IMG/VR virus record: IMGVR_UViG_3300006916_000041
Location: 108,410 to 172,409 of that record
Length of the DNA: 64,000 nucleotides
Source of the DNA: a virus
Reading direction: 5' to 3' (one strand)
Shown here in pieces: positions 41,354-51,067 of this stretch; position 1 is the first letter of the stretch, and each line of letters begins with the position of its first letter. A program made the translations under genes and the position numbers. A model generated the notes under the pieces. That model saw only the letters and a list, made by a program, of their open reading frames with translations. It did no database searches and was not told where the DNA came from.

Positions 41354-42112
41354 TTAATTCTCCACAACATGACTTACAAAAATCTCAAAATTTGATGTTG
41401 TCATGTATTCCCAAACTTTCCCATTAAACTCCTTATATTCTTTATTATAATATAGTCCGTTAAACGGCTGAGTTTTGTAATTTGTTTCTATAATGGTTTC
41501 TAAATGATTTTGTAAATAGTCCGACTTATCTTTTGTTTTACATATTATAGTTTCTTTTTGACTAAAGCACAAGGGATACGCATATCCCTTTTCTATTAGA
41601 TTAATAACTAACATTATTCTTTCTAATCCACAATTAACCCTAGTGTCATCTATTATTATTACTGCATCATCTGTCAGATTTTTTTCTATTAGTTGAACAA
41701 CATCATTGAAATTTATTACACAATCAATTCTCATTACAGATATGTTATTTTTATACTTTTCATTGAAACTATCTGATTTAATTAACATTGATATATCATT
41801 GTCATATATATCACTTATTTTTACATCTGAATACTGTTTTTCAATGAAAGATTTAAGTTGAATTTTGTTAATTGGCCAATCATAATTCTCAGACGAAAAA
41901 TTAGAATCAATCCAGTTGAAGTTTTCTACTAATATCCATTCACAATTTTTAACGTTAAGCTCGGTCTGAACTCTAGTCCAGCCGCCTGAGCCTGCTCCTA
42001 GTTCTAGTATTTTTATATTTTTATCTCTTGATAGTTCATGTAATATGATACTTTGAACTATCATATCATTTAATTCTGCCATAACTTGACATTTTTTAAT
42101 TAAGTTTGTCAT
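41354..42112 (-). CDS. class I SAM-dependent methyltransferase
   Basis: 252 residues. ILELGAGSGGWTRVQTEL (35-52) is motif I, CEWILVENFNW motif II, AVIIIDDTRVN the motif IV region. It directly joins the unknown helical gene and is coupled by ATGA to a SPASM-type radical SAM gene, so it may act on the same product. Acceptor unknown. Confidence 0.82.
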   Translation of the reverse strand: MTNLIKKCQVMAELNDMIVQSIILHELSRDKNIKILELGAGSGGWTRVQTELNVKNCEWILVENFNWIDSNFSSENYDWPINKIQLKSFIEKQYSDVKISDIYDNDISMLIKSDSFNEKYKNNISVMRIDCVINFNDVVQLIEKNLTDDAVIIIDDTRVNCGLERIMLVINLIEKGYAYPLCFSQKETIICKTKDKSDYLQNHLETIIETNYKTQPFNGLYYNKEYKEFNGKVWEYMTTSNFEIFVSHVVEN

Positions 42113-43254
42113 ATATATAAAATATCCCTAGGGCTTTTATTCTTTAAACACATCGATGTACATGTAGTAAGTCTTCCGTTACAATGTGAAAGTTCCCATA
42201 ATTTTTCTATCTTAGATAAAAAATCTGTTTCTAATATTTGTTTTACAGTATAATTTTTAGCATTTGTTTTTTCTAAATCAATGTTTTTTTCTAACCATTT
42301 ATTATATTGTACATTATTTAAATCAAGTGATACATTCTGGCTTCCTATTCCTAAAAAACAACAAGGATGAACATTTCCGTTACTATCAATATAAATTTCT
42401 TTATTGTTTTTTGTCATGCATGATATTTCTGTGCCATCTAAATCAACAAAACGTTCGCCGTGTTCTTTTAATACCAATTCAGTAAACTTATTATTATTAT
42501 CCAGTCTCCACTCATATGATTCCATTGGCAGTGTATCTACATGTTTTGTATTTTTTTCGTTTGTAAAAATATCATTATTAAAATTTTTGTCGGACGATTG
42601 TTCAATGAAATAATCTATATCTCCTTTTTTGTCTAAGACTCTCATTGCTGAAAAACCCTGTAATGGAGTGTCAAACCCAAAAGGTCTTTTAAATCGTATG
42701 GCAGAAAAACCCATTTTTTCAGAAAGTTCTCTTGCTTCGTCAATTTGATGTTGGTTGTGTTTAAAAATTAAAAATTCCCAAACTGCATTGCCGCCGCCAT
42801 CAATGAAAGACTGCATGTTTTCTTTTAATCTTTCCCAAATTACACCACGCCTGTATATATGATTTGTATCTTCTAATCCATCTACACTAAAGGTAACTGA
42901 TAATTTTGGATTTATTGATCCAAGTCGCTTCCACCATTCAGGCGATCTTATTCCTCCGTTTGTATGAATACTAATTAATAGATTTGGATTTTGCATTTTT
43001 AAATATTCTAATATATCTGGTATTTCTTTGCAAAAAATTGGATCTCCATAATTTCCGCACATCAAAATTTTATCAAGTTGTTTACTTGTTTCTTCATTAA
43101 ATATTTTAACAAAATCATCATAACTCATGGTTCTTGTTATTAATCCAGGCACTGTATATCCACCGTCGACATTTCTTGGACATACAGGACATGCTGCATT
43201 ACATGCACTGCTTAATTCTATGTGTATTGTTTTTAACTCTTCAAATTTAATCAT
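42109..43254 (-). CDS. radical SAM/SPASM protein, CPVCPRN type (copy 1)
   Basis: 381 residues. CNAACPVC is C18, C22, C25. The SAM motif reads CGNYGDP. C-terminal ISCMTKNNKEIYIDS, VHPCCFLG and CTSMC form a SPASM-like site. Paralogue of the next gene with stretches of identical DNA (35 identical bases at 42746-42780 and 43858-43892), which indicates a fairly recent tandem duplication. Also related to 28751-29833. Confidence 0.9.
   Translation of the reverse strand: MIKFEELKTIHIELSSACNAACPVCPRNVDGGYTVPGLITRTMSYDDFVKIFNEETSKQLDKILMCGNYGDPIFCKEIPDILEYLKMQNPNLLISIHTNGGIRSPEWWKRLGSINPKLSVTFSVDGLEDTNHIYRRGVIWERLKENMQSFIDGGGNAVWEFLIFKHNQHQIDEARELSEKMGFSAIRFKRPFGFDTPLQGFSAMRVLDKKGDIDYFIEQSSDKNFNNDIFTNEKNTKHVDTLPMESYEWRLDNNNKFTELVLKEHGERFVDLDGTEISCMTKNNKEIYIDSNGNVHPCCFLGIGSQNVSLDLNNVQYNKWLEKNIDLEKTNAKNYTVKQILETDFLSKIEKLWELSHCNGRLTTCTSMCLKNKSPRDILYI
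42746..42780 (-). repeat. 35-bp block identical to 43858-43892
   Basis: The same 35 bases occur in both tandem SPASM genes, coding the WEFLIFKHNQHQ segment. Part of wider DNA similarity between the copies (for example TTCTTGGACATACAGGACAT near both gene starts). Confidence 0.85.
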
Positions 43255-44360
43255 GATTCTATACGAAGACCTTTTCTTAAATTATTTTTCATTGAGCACA
43301 TTGTAGCACATGTATAAAATTTACTATCCGTGTCCCATGTTTGTTTTATCTTTTTAAAATAATCGGATTCTATAATTTGTTTCAATGAATATTTTTTTGC
43401 ATTTATATTATCAATTCCGATATTTTCTTGTAGCCATTTCACAAATTGCAGTTCCTCTGGATCGTGTAGTACGTCAGACTGACCGCCAAAACCAAACCAG
43501 CAACACGGAAATACATTATATAATGCATCTATATATATTTCTTTTTGTTTTATAGCATGACAGTTTATTTTATTGTCCCAGGACCTACTATTTATATGTG
43601 CATTTTTAGATTTTATTTTTGTAGTAATATATTTGTTATATTCACAATCATGTTTTACTAAATCTATTTTCTCACTGTCAAACGGCTTATTTACAAAATC
43701 ATCATCACCTGGCATTACGAAATATTCAAATTTTCCGTCATTGTCAATGACATTTATTGCAGGAACTGAAGTAAGTGGATTATTAAATCCATATGGTCGC
43801 TTGGGAATAAATTCAACAAATCCAAGTTCATCGGCATACTCTTTAGCTCGGTCAGTCTGATGTTGGTTGTGTTTAAAAATTAAAAATTCCCAACGAGCTA
43901 TGCCGCCAGCATTTATATATGCAGCAACATTAGTCATAAGTTTATTCCAATTAACATTACGTCTATATATGTGGTTAGTATCTTCTAAACCATCGATACT
44001 AAAAATAACATTTGTGTCATATGAAGCTAGTTGCTGCCACCAGTCTGGATTTCGTAAACCTCCATTTGTATGAATTATGATGTTTACTGTTTTATTATGA
44101 GTTCTTATGTATTCTAAAATTTTATTAAGGTCCTGGCACGACATAGGATCACCGTATCTACCAACCAATAAAATTTGAGTTAGCTTACTTATAAATTCTG
44201 GGTCAAAAATATCTAAGAAATCATCAAAAGTAAATGTATTGTGTTTAATATACGGCTGGTCATATCCACCCATTACATTTCTTGGACATACAGGACATGC
44301 TGCATTGCACAGTGTACTTAATTCTACATGTATTTTTTTGATTTCATTATAATTAAACAT
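43251..44360 (-). CDS. radical SAM/SPASM protein, CPVCPRN type (copy 2)
   Basis: 369 residues. CNAACPVC at C18, C22, C25; the SAM motif reads GRYGDP. IFSIDGLEDTNHIYRRNVNW, INCHAIKQKEIYIDA, VFPCCWFG and CATMCS match copy 1 segment by segment. Coupled by ATGA to copy 1 and overlapping the unknown gene upstream by eight bases. Confidence 0.9.
   Translation of the reverse strand: MFNYNEIKKIHVELSTLCNAACPVCPRNVMGGYDQPYIKHNTFTFDDFLDIFDPEFISKLTQILLVGRYGDPMSCQDLNKILEYIRTHNKTVNIIIHTNGGLRNPDWWQQLASYDTNVIFSIDGLEDTNHIYRRNVNWNKLMTNVAAYINAGGIARWEFLIFKHNQHQTDRAKEYADELGFVEFIPKRPYGFNNPLTSVPAINVIDNDGKFEYFVMPGDDDFVNKPFDSEKIDLVKHDCEYNKYITTKIKSKNAHINSRSWDNKINCHAIKQKEIYIDALYNVFPCCWFGFGGQSDVLHDPEELQFVKWLQENIGIDNINAKKYSLKQIIESDYFKKIKQTWDTDSKFYTCATMCSMKNNLRKGLRIES
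43858..43892 (-). repeat. 35-bp block identical to 42746-42780
   Basis: Second member of the pair, in copy 2, 1112 bases from the first, which is the length of one gene unit. Confidence 0.85.
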
Positions 44361-45420
44361 GCTCTTTTACTGTTTCAACATAGAGCTTTTTCTTTTCAGA
44401 TTCATAAAGATCTCGCCATGTATAATCGTACCGTTTGCGCCCAATTTCTTCAGTATCATCATAAAGTGCAATTTCCCATAAGTCATCAAATTGATACAAT
44501 TGTTTCATAATATCAATGTCTTCCATATCAGGAAAATTATCTCTGTTAATTTCTCCGAAAAAACATTGACCCAGGGCAAGTGATTTATCTTTCATATTTA
44601 TCTGACCTTCCATTAACCATGTTTGAAATTTATCCCACACTGTATGATCTTGGTCAGGTATAATATTAAAAACAATATCAAATTCACCACTTAAATAACG
44701 GTGACCTGTAATATTTTCATCGTAAATATCTCCATCTTCATCAAAAAATACTTCCCAATGAGTTTTTCCAATTTGACTATAGTGAATTCGAATCTCACCA
44801 AATTTTGGCCAACGATATTCAAAATAATCCCAGTCGCCTTCCTCAAGACTCATGTCGTGGCGTATCGGCGGATACATTGGAAGAATGAGACTTGTATTAG
44901 TAGAAGGTTGTTCACTATTAAGTGATTCATATGCACGTTCAAGTGCTTCTATTTCATGACAAAAGTGATTTAATTGTCTAACACTGTATTTACGAGGTTC
45001 ATCAAACATTTTATACCATTCACTGATATTCCAAACTTGGCCTTGTAATATTTCAAAATGATGATGAATAGCATTCATTTTTTCTCTTGTTATAGAATCA
45101 GGACTAAACCACAGATCAATAAAATAGTCATAATTGTTTTCTTTACAATGTGAGTTGATTTGATGAATATGGAAATTAAGTTCATCGCAGAGATATTTAA
45201 AATCTCTATTATTTGAACTATCAGTGTTTACCCATCCATGAAACATAAAATTCTTTTCAATGACACTTTTATTATCTTCAGATAGATAATCTTCTAATAG
45301 ATAGTTTGCCCACTTTTGCGCTACTGGTATATCTTTGATATCAAAATACACAGGTTGTGTATCTCCAGTAATACTGTTTCTCATAAGAATTTCTAATTTT
45401 TTAATTGTTTTTTTTGTCAT
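44353..45420 (-). CDS. unknown protein, family shared with 40502-41353
   Basis: 355 residues. KMNAIHHHFEILQGQVWNISEWY and SVRQLNHFCHEIEALERAYE are helical and His-rich. LILPMYPPIRHDMSLEEGDWDYFEYRW and WEVFFDEDGDIYDENITGHRYLSGEFDIVF are beta-like. It is longer than its relative at 40502 and may be the complete form. I recall similar proteins in marine T4-like genomes near radical SAM genes, but no function. The 51-base gap before it holds TATAAT at 45440-45435 on its strand, without a good -35. Confidence 0.65.
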   Translation of the reverse strand: MTKKTIKKLEILMRNSITGDTQPVYFDIKDIPVAQKWANYLLEDYLSEDNKSVIEKNFMFHGWVNTDSSNNRDFKYLCDELNFHIHQINSHCKENNYDYFIDLWFSPDSITREKMNAIHHHFEILQGQVWNISEWYKMFDEPRKYSVRQLNHFCHEIEALERAYESLNSEQPSTNTSLILPMYPPIRHDMSLEEGDWDYFEYRWPKFGEIRIHYSQIGKTHWEVFFDEDGDIYDENITGHRYLSGEFDIVFNIIPDQDHTVWDKFQTWLMEGQINMKDKSLALGQCFFGEINRDNFPDMEDIDIMKQLYQFDDLWEIALYDDTEEIGRKRYDYTWRDLYESEKKKLYVETVKEHV

Positions 45421-45471
45421 TTTACTTTCTTTCTATTATAAAGTTTGTAATCTTAATTCTAATCTTAACTT

Positions 45472-46683
45472 TTATTTCTCTGTTATTTCTGACAATGGAT
45501 AAAAAGAAAAATAGTCAATTTTTCTTCTTTGTGACATTGCTTTCCAATATGAAAAAAATTGCGAATCAGGAACACATGTACCAGTACGTTGATACATATT
45601 ATCTAAATGCTGATGTACTTGTTTTACTTTAAATTTGTTTACACCATCTACTGTATTTATGATATCATTAAATACTTGTTTAATTTTTTTAATATCTACT
45701 AATTTAGTAGGACAATAAGACAAATCTGTAAATCCGTTCTGTACATTGTTCAATGAGAAATTCCAGGTTTTTGTGTAGTCATCTTTTCCAAGTATATCAA
45801 AACACCATAATAAAAACTCATCAAAATTAGAGAAGCTAAACAAACTAAATGTTGTTGTTATGTATAGATGGTCTACCTGAGATTTTACTGCACGTAAATT
45901 ATTTTCAAACGTGTGGAAATCTAGATGATATCTTACAGCTTCAGCACGCTCGTGAATATCTTCGATACTAACACTGAGATTCCATTCAAATATATCTTTA
46001 GTAGCATTTATTGTCAACAATAATTTTTTTAACAGTGCTGGTTTACAATTTAAATTTGTTGTTATCATCAATACCGGCTTGTTTTCGAAGTGTCCGCATA
46101 TTTGACTCAAATATGAGATAATGTCATATGTGTCTGTGATCAGAAGAGGCTCTCCTCCTAGTAAATTAAATATTAGTTTTCTATCTTTATCAAAACCTCC
46201 AATATAGTTTTTCAAATTTTCTAATATTTGTTGTTTCCAGTTTTGGTCAATCGTATTCTTTACAGGTTGTCCCAATTCTTTTGCCCACATTGTACTACTC
46301 CAAGGCCCACAATATATACATGCAAGATCACAGCTATTTCCGATGTCTAAATCAATGTAAGAAGTTCGAGATATTGTTTTTAATTGTGGTTTTACATTTG
46401 TAATATATTGATCATCCCATATATTCCATACTTTTTTAATATTATCTGGCGCTGTGTCAATACACCACTGGCAGTTAGGAGGAAGTTGATTGTCATCAAG
46501 GCTTATTTTTCTGTTTAAAATATTTTGTTCGTGAAAATCAAACACACGTTCTTTTAGTGTGTCGATTTCCTCAAATGATATAGGTTGAGCAGTTTGCTTA
46601 CAACAATGCTGAAAAGTTTGTTTTTGGAAATTAATGTTTAAGTCAGTCCACATTTTGCTGCACACATTGTACTTAGAATCCAT
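45472..46683 (-). CDS. N-terminal-twitch radical SAM protein
   Basis: 403 residues. N-terminal array C8, CC (C27, C28), CQWC (C71, C74). Core CDLACIYC is C118, C122, C125, with FNLLGGEPLLI. NLSVSIEDIHERAEAVRYHLDF is the signature region. It starts two bases after the previous gene's stop, so it is in one operon with the genes to 54103. Confidence 0.9.
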   Translation of the reverse strand: MDSKYNVCSKMWTDLNINFQKQTFQHCCKQTAQPISFEEIDTLKERVFDFHEQNILNRKISLDDNQLPPNCQWCIDTAPDNIKKVWNIWDDQYITNVKPQLKTISRTSYIDLDIGNSCDLACIYCGPWSSTMWAKELGQPVKNTIDQNWKQQILENLKNYIGGFDKDRKLIFNLLGGEPLLITDTYDIISYLSQICGHFENKPVLMITTNLNCKPALLKKLLLTINATKDIFEWNLSVSIEDIHERAEAVRYHLDFHTFENNLRAVKSQVDHLYITTTFSLFSFSNFDEFLLWCFDILGKDDYTKTWNFSLNNVQNGFTDLSYCPTKLVDIKKIKQVFNDIINTVDGVNKFKVKQVHQHLDNMYQRTGTCVPDSQFFSYWKAMSQRRKIDYFSFYPLSEITEK

Positions 46684-46685
46684 CT

Positions 46686-47879
46686 CTATTCTTCTCCAGA
46701 TATAAATTTTTTAACAGAACTATAAGGCATAATGTCTGCATAACTAACACCTCTGAACTTATCTCTAGATGTAGTGTTTTTAATAAATATTTCTTTCCAC
46801 ATTTTATCTACCGGTCTGTTAAGTTCTTGTTGAAAATAACGATAATCAATATTTTTATCTACAGTTGTAAAATCATCTCGCCAACCTTGCTTAATTTCTT
46901 CAAGAATTTCTGTCTTAGCTTCATTTGGTAACAATCCTGCACTTAATTCATCTTCGTTTACCATATTAAACCATACATCAATATCATGCTGTGTATAAAA
47001 CTCTAAACTTTTAATAATATTTTGTATACTGTATGCACTTACTGTATACGAAATACCTATCCAGGCAATTTTATTATCAAGTTGAAACTGTTTAGCCTTT
47101 AAAAGATTTTCTTTAAACACATCCCACTTGGCTGGAAATCTATTGTACTCAAAAGTTTCTTCAATACCATCTGCACTATACAAAATACTTACACGCTTAA
47201 ACTTACTAAAATATTCATTGAAATATTCATCGTTGTGTATACTTCCATTTGTTGCATAATTTAAACTCATATCTGCACTTTTGCCAGAATCAATCAAATG
47301 TTGCAAAAATTCCCATTGTTTTTTAATAAGCCAAGGTTCACCGCCATAAAAGTCAAAATGTTTTGTTTTATGTGTTTTTTCAATAATGTGTTTCCAAACA
47401 TCTTCGTTTTTATACCAATGATACAAGTGATGTATTTTATCAAATTTTTCGTTCAAATGCGGCAGTATTTGTGCATTCTCAGATGCTATTAAACTACTAC
47501 TTGTAGTATTACAAATAACACATTTTTGATTGCAAAGATTACTTAATTTTAAGTCTACACTAATTAAGTCAGTATTATCAACAGTTGACGTAATAAAACT
47601 TTTATACTGCTGATTTTTTCTTATGCGTAAACTAAGAACGTTTACATTTTCTTCTTTCCAACATTTATTACACCCGCTTGGGTTATCACCTGCTAGTAAT
47701 TGTTGTCTCAAGATTTGCATTTCCTGACTGTTCATATAATCGTCGATACTGTCGGTGCTAATATTAAATTCTTGTCCTTTGGAATTTTTGAAGCCGCCAG
47801 AATAAACACAACAAGGGCGCATTCGACCTTCGTTATTAATTTCTAAACCAATCCAAGGCATTATACAATAATTTTTCAT
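46686..47879 (-). CDS. N-terminal-twitch radical SAM protein
   Basis: 397 residues. YCIMPWIGLEINNEGRMRPCC: C5 and CC (C23, C24); CNKC (C70, C73); core CNQKCVIC (C116, C120, C123); FDFYGGEPWLI. SILYSADGIEETFEYNRFPAKW carries the group signature. Coupled by ATGA to the next radical SAM gene upstream. Confidence 0.91.
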   Translation of the reverse strand: MKNYCIMPWIGLEINNEGRMRPCCVYSGGFKNSKGQEFNISTDSIDDYMNSQEMQILRQQLLAGDNPSGCNKCWKEENVNVLSLRIRKNQQYKSFITSTVDNTDLISVDLKLSNLCNQKCVICNTTSSSLIASENAQILPHLNEKFDKIHHLYHWYKNEDVWKHIIEKTHKTKHFDFYGGEPWLIKKQWEFLQHLIDSGKSADMSLNYATNGSIHNDEYFNEYFSKFKRVSILYSADGIEETFEYNRFPAKWDVFKENLLKAKQFQLDNKIAWIGISYTVSAYSIQNIIKSLEFYTQHDIDVWFNMVNEDELSAGLLPNEAKTEILEEIKQGWRDDFTTVDKNIDYRYFQQELNRPVDKMWKEIFIKNTTSRDKFRGVSYADIMPYSSVKKFISGEE

Positions 47880-49189
47880 AATTTATTTACACCAAAATAT
47901 TTTTTAAGCACATCTTCGATATGTGGCAATGATTTTTTCCAGTCGAGATTTCCAGTAATGTCGTACGTGTTTAGTCTTTTCAACAGACTTTTCATGTTGT
48001 TGTCAATTTTCTGCGAATCAATATCTAAACTCATTTCAATTCTATTAAGAACTTCACTGGGTCGATTAATATATGCATCGTCTATATCAGGATTATTTAA
48101 GATCCATGCAATATAATCTTGATATACTTCTATTAGATGTTGTTTATACTCTGTTGGCATAAAATACAAATTCATGAATTCAGGTGTCATAATATAGTTC
48201 ATTGAACTATTTGGATATTCGAGCCAGTTGTTTTCGATACAATATTTGTCAAACTCAGGAAACTTTTCAACATTAAGAATTCCAATTGTAGGGCTAGGTG
48301 TAATTGTAACATGCGGTGCTTTTTCTTTAATTTCGTTAAAATTATTTTTAAAATCTTCCCATACTAAGTTTGTTCTTATGTATTCAACGGTATCTTCCAT
48401 ACCATCAATACTTGCTCCTATATATACATTTGGAAAATTTTTCCAAACATCAACTAAATTCCTTCCTTTATACTTTAGTGTAGTTAAATTAGTGTTGTAT
48501 TTGATACTACAATTAATATTTCCTATCTCTATCAAGCGATCCAGTATCTTTAAATGTTCAGGATATAATACAGGCTCACCGCCAGCAAAATATATTTCCT
48601 TAACGTAAGGAAGATATTCTTCTATTTTATCAAAACAATCACTGTGTATAAATTTCTGTGGTGTTCGTGTAAATCCATAAACCTTTATTTCCTCTTCGTA
48701 CCAACTACTGCTCAGACCATGTCCACACATGCGACATTTTAAATTACAGATATTGCCAAACCTGATATCTAAATAGCGTATTTTTACATCTTCGATACTA
48801 CCATCATCGTTTGTAGAATTGATGTATTCTTCCCATTCAGATTCATCGATGAAAAAGTCATTGAACCATTTTCTCATCGAACTATCTTTAATTTCGATAC
48901 TAGTTTTTTCTCTGTCGTAACATCTATCACAACCTCTGTCTTTTTCGCCAGTCATCATTTTCAGTCGAAGTTCTTTAAAACTATTGTTGTTTAAAATATC
49001 AGTTACTGATTCCGATTCATCTATATTTCCAAATCTTTTTGGATCTTCTCTATAGACTCCATAATCCCAAATACAACATGGTTGCACATTTCCGTCGGGG
49101 CGAGAATGTAGATGTATCCACGGAGCAGCACAAAAGCTACCATTATTTTTTAATTGTTTTATTTTTTCATTTTTTATATTATGTTTCAT
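47876..49189 (-). CDS. N-terminal-twitch radical SAM protein
   Basis: 437 residues. FCAAPWIHLHSRPDGNVQPCC: C20, CC (C38, C39); CDRC (C87, C90); core CNLKCRMC (C148, C152, C155); YFAGGEPVLYPE. IGASIDGMEDTVEYIRTNLVW is the signature. Its core motif is identical to that of the gene at 24555, the closest cross-block match. Overlaps the sulfotransferase gene by 11 bases. Confidence 0.91.
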   Translation of the reverse strand: MKHNIKNEKIKQLKNNGSFCAAPWIHLHSRPDGNVQPCCIWDYGVYREDPKRFGNIDESESVTDILNNNSFKELRLKMMTGEKDRGCDRCYDREKTSIEIKDSSMRKWFNDFFIDESEWEEYINSTNDDGSIEDVKIRYLDIRFGNICNLKCRMCGHGLSSSWYEEEIKVYGFTRTPQKFIHSDCFDKIEEYLPYVKEIYFAGGEPVLYPEHLKILDRLIEIGNINCSIKYNTNLTTLKYKGRNLVDVWKNFPNVYIGASIDGMEDTVEYIRTNLVWEDFKNNFNEIKEKAPHVTITPSPTIGILNVEKFPEFDKYCIENNWLEYPNSSMNYIMTPEFMNLYFMPTEYKQHLIEVYQDYIAWILNNPDIDDAYINRPSEVLNRIEMSLDIDSQKIDNNMKSLLKRLNTYDITGNLDWKKSLPHIEDVLKKYFGVNKL

Positions 49190-49964
49190 TTATTTTCATA
49201 ATTTCATTACTTTTATTTAAGATATATCCATCATATTTACATAAATTTTTTCTGACCTCTGATTTTATTAAATCTACAACTTCATCATAATTTTTCACAG
49301 TATTTTTTTTATCTTTGCTAGGAACAATATTAATCATATTGTCATCAATTTCAAAATTACTAGATATTTTCATATCTTCAAGTATTTGGGGTCCACTTTT
49401 TCCTAAAATAGAATCTTCATAATATAAGATTTCATGACATGGAATGTTAAATTTATTTTCTATTAACATAATATGATCTCGTACTGAAATTTCCGTTATA
49501 AAGCGAATCGTTTTATCATCTATTATATATATGTTTTCATCTTGCGATTTTGCTTTTTCTGTATACCATAAACCTTGAATTTTTGAAATACAATGACTCA
49601 AAATATTCTCAACGATATTCTTTCTTACAAGAAATATATTATACATATCCTCTGTTTTTTGTAAATACGTGTCTATCAACGTTTTATCGATAAGTTCTAA
49701 ATCATATATATTTGGAATTTGTGTTTTTATAATACATTTTTCGGCAAACATCAAATCATCTAATCTATTGTAGATATATTTACTCATTTTTTCAAAATCC
49801 GAAAAATCATCATTGAATGCATACCTAAGATTTAAAAATTCTGTAGGAAATTTATTAAACGGAGGCGGTCTTCCTATATCCGTGCCACCAATTAACACAT
49901 GATACAGATAACTAGACCCAGAACGCGGTTGTGAAATTATTTGTATTTTTTTCTGATTTATCAT
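49179..49964 (-). CDS. sulfotransferase
   Basis: 261 residues. ISQPRSGSSYLYHVL (10-24) is the 5'-phosphosulfate loop, and MYNIFLVRKNIVENILSHCIS the 3'-phosphate-binding strand and helix with its Arg and Ser. This is the best sulfotransferase match in the window. It lies between two radical SAM genes with overlaps on both sides, so sulfation probably belongs to the same pathway. PAPS could come from the host or from the CysC-like kinase at 6311. Confidence 0.85.
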   Translation of the reverse strand: MINQKKIQIISQPRSGSSYLYHVLIGGTDIGRPPPFNKFPTEFLNLRYAFNDDFSDFEKMSKYIYNRLDDLMFAEKCIIKTQIPNIYDLELIDKTLIDTYLQKTEDMYNIFLVRKNIVENILSHCISKIQGLWYTEKAKSQDENIYIIDDKTIRFITEISVRDHIMLIENKFNIPCHEILYYEDSILGKSGPQILEDMKISSNFEIDDNMINIVPSKDKKNTVKNYDEVVDLIKSEVRKNLCKYDGYILNKSNEIMKINET

Positions 49965-51067
49965 AACATACTTTCTATTTTTGAAATATATTCTTTATAG
50001 TCTAGTCTTTTAAAGTTTTTTGTAAATTCTAATCTCGTTTTTAATTTTTTGAACTCCATTGGGTCAAAAATTGACATTTCTATATTTTTTCTCACATGGT
50101 CATCAAATATACCAAAATAGTTGTTATCTAAAATTTTTTGCTTAATATCATTATTAATAACATTAAAGGAGTAGTATTTTGGATATTTTACAAATGTTAT
50201 TACTGGAGTATAAAATTCATTTTTTATTAACCACTCTGATAGTTCATTTAAATAAAAAAGGTTTAATACACTAATAGTTACGTGAATGTTAATATTTAAA
50301 TTCTTGTTTGTTTTTTTTAAATCTATCAAATCTGATATATTTTTATTAACTGTTTTCCATTTTGCGTTTGTTCTTATATATTCAAATGGAAGTCCAATCG
50401 CATCTATACTCAACCCGAAAGTTAACTTATTGACAGTATCTAAGTTATTTTTATAGTAATATTTTTTTACAGATAAACTACCATTGGTCGAATAGTAAAT
50501 TTCACAATTTTTATTTTCTTTCAAAACTTTTTTTAATATATCTTGATGTAAATTATCAAATAATGGTTCACCCCCCAGAAATTCTACTAGTTTAACATGG
50601 GACATATCTTCCTTTTTGATTTCTTCGAAGTTGCTATATTTTTTTACTACGGAAGATATTTTTTCGGTCTGATATAATTCGCTGTATTTTTCTTCTTCTC
50701 TTATTAATTGAAAAGTTGCTTCTGGAACACATGTCCTACAAGCGAGATTACAAATATTACCAGTTGATAATGATAGATATAATAAAGAATTATATTCGGA
50801 ATCTTTTTCATATTGTTTTCTATTTTGTTTAATTCTAAGACTTTCAATATTTTTCTTTTCTACATCCCAACATTTTTGACATTGGATTGGACGGTTTCCA
50901 TTGTTCAATTGAACCCTTATTGTTTTATGTTCATCAGAATTTAATAGTCGATTAAATGATTTATATTTCTGACCTAATTTCATATGACAACAGCTACTAC
51001 CATTTTCTTGATGAAATCCATGAAATGCAAGCATACAATATGTATCAGAATCCCTATTAGGTTTCAT
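49961..51067 (-). CDS. N-terminal-twitch radical SAM protein
   Basis: 368 residues, the shortest of its group. YCMLAFHGFHQENGSSCCHMK: C11, CC (C26, C27); CQKC (C63, C66); core CNLACRTC (C106, C110, C113); VEFLGGEPLFD. GLSIDAIGLPFEYIRTNAKW is the signature. Very AT-rich even for this genome. Overlaps the next gene upstream by 11 bases. Confidence 0.9.
   Translation of the reverse strand: MKPNRDSDTYCMLAFHGFHQENGSSCCHMKLGQKYKSFNRLLNSDEHKTIRVQLNNGNRPIQCQKCWDVEKKNIESLRIKQNRKQYEKDSEYNSLLYLSLSTGNICNLACRTCVPEATFQLIREEEKYSELYQTEKISSVVKKYSNFEEIKKEDMSHVKLVEFLGGEPLFDNLHQDILKKVLKENKNCEIYYSTNGSLSVKKYYYKNNLDTVNKLTFGLSIDAIGLPFEYIRTNAKWKTVNKNISDLIDLKKTNKNLNINIHVTISVLNLFYLNELSEWLIKNEFYTPVITFVKYPKYYSFNVINNDIKQKILDNNYFGIFDDHVRKNIEMSIFDPMEFKKLKTRLEFTKNFKRLDYKEYISKIESML

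Noticed and set aside
45435-45440. TATAAT before the 44353-45420 gene as a sigma70 promoter
   Set aside because: No convincing -35 at 16-18 bases (only TTAGAA), and the gap is very AT-rich, so TATAAT can arise by chance.
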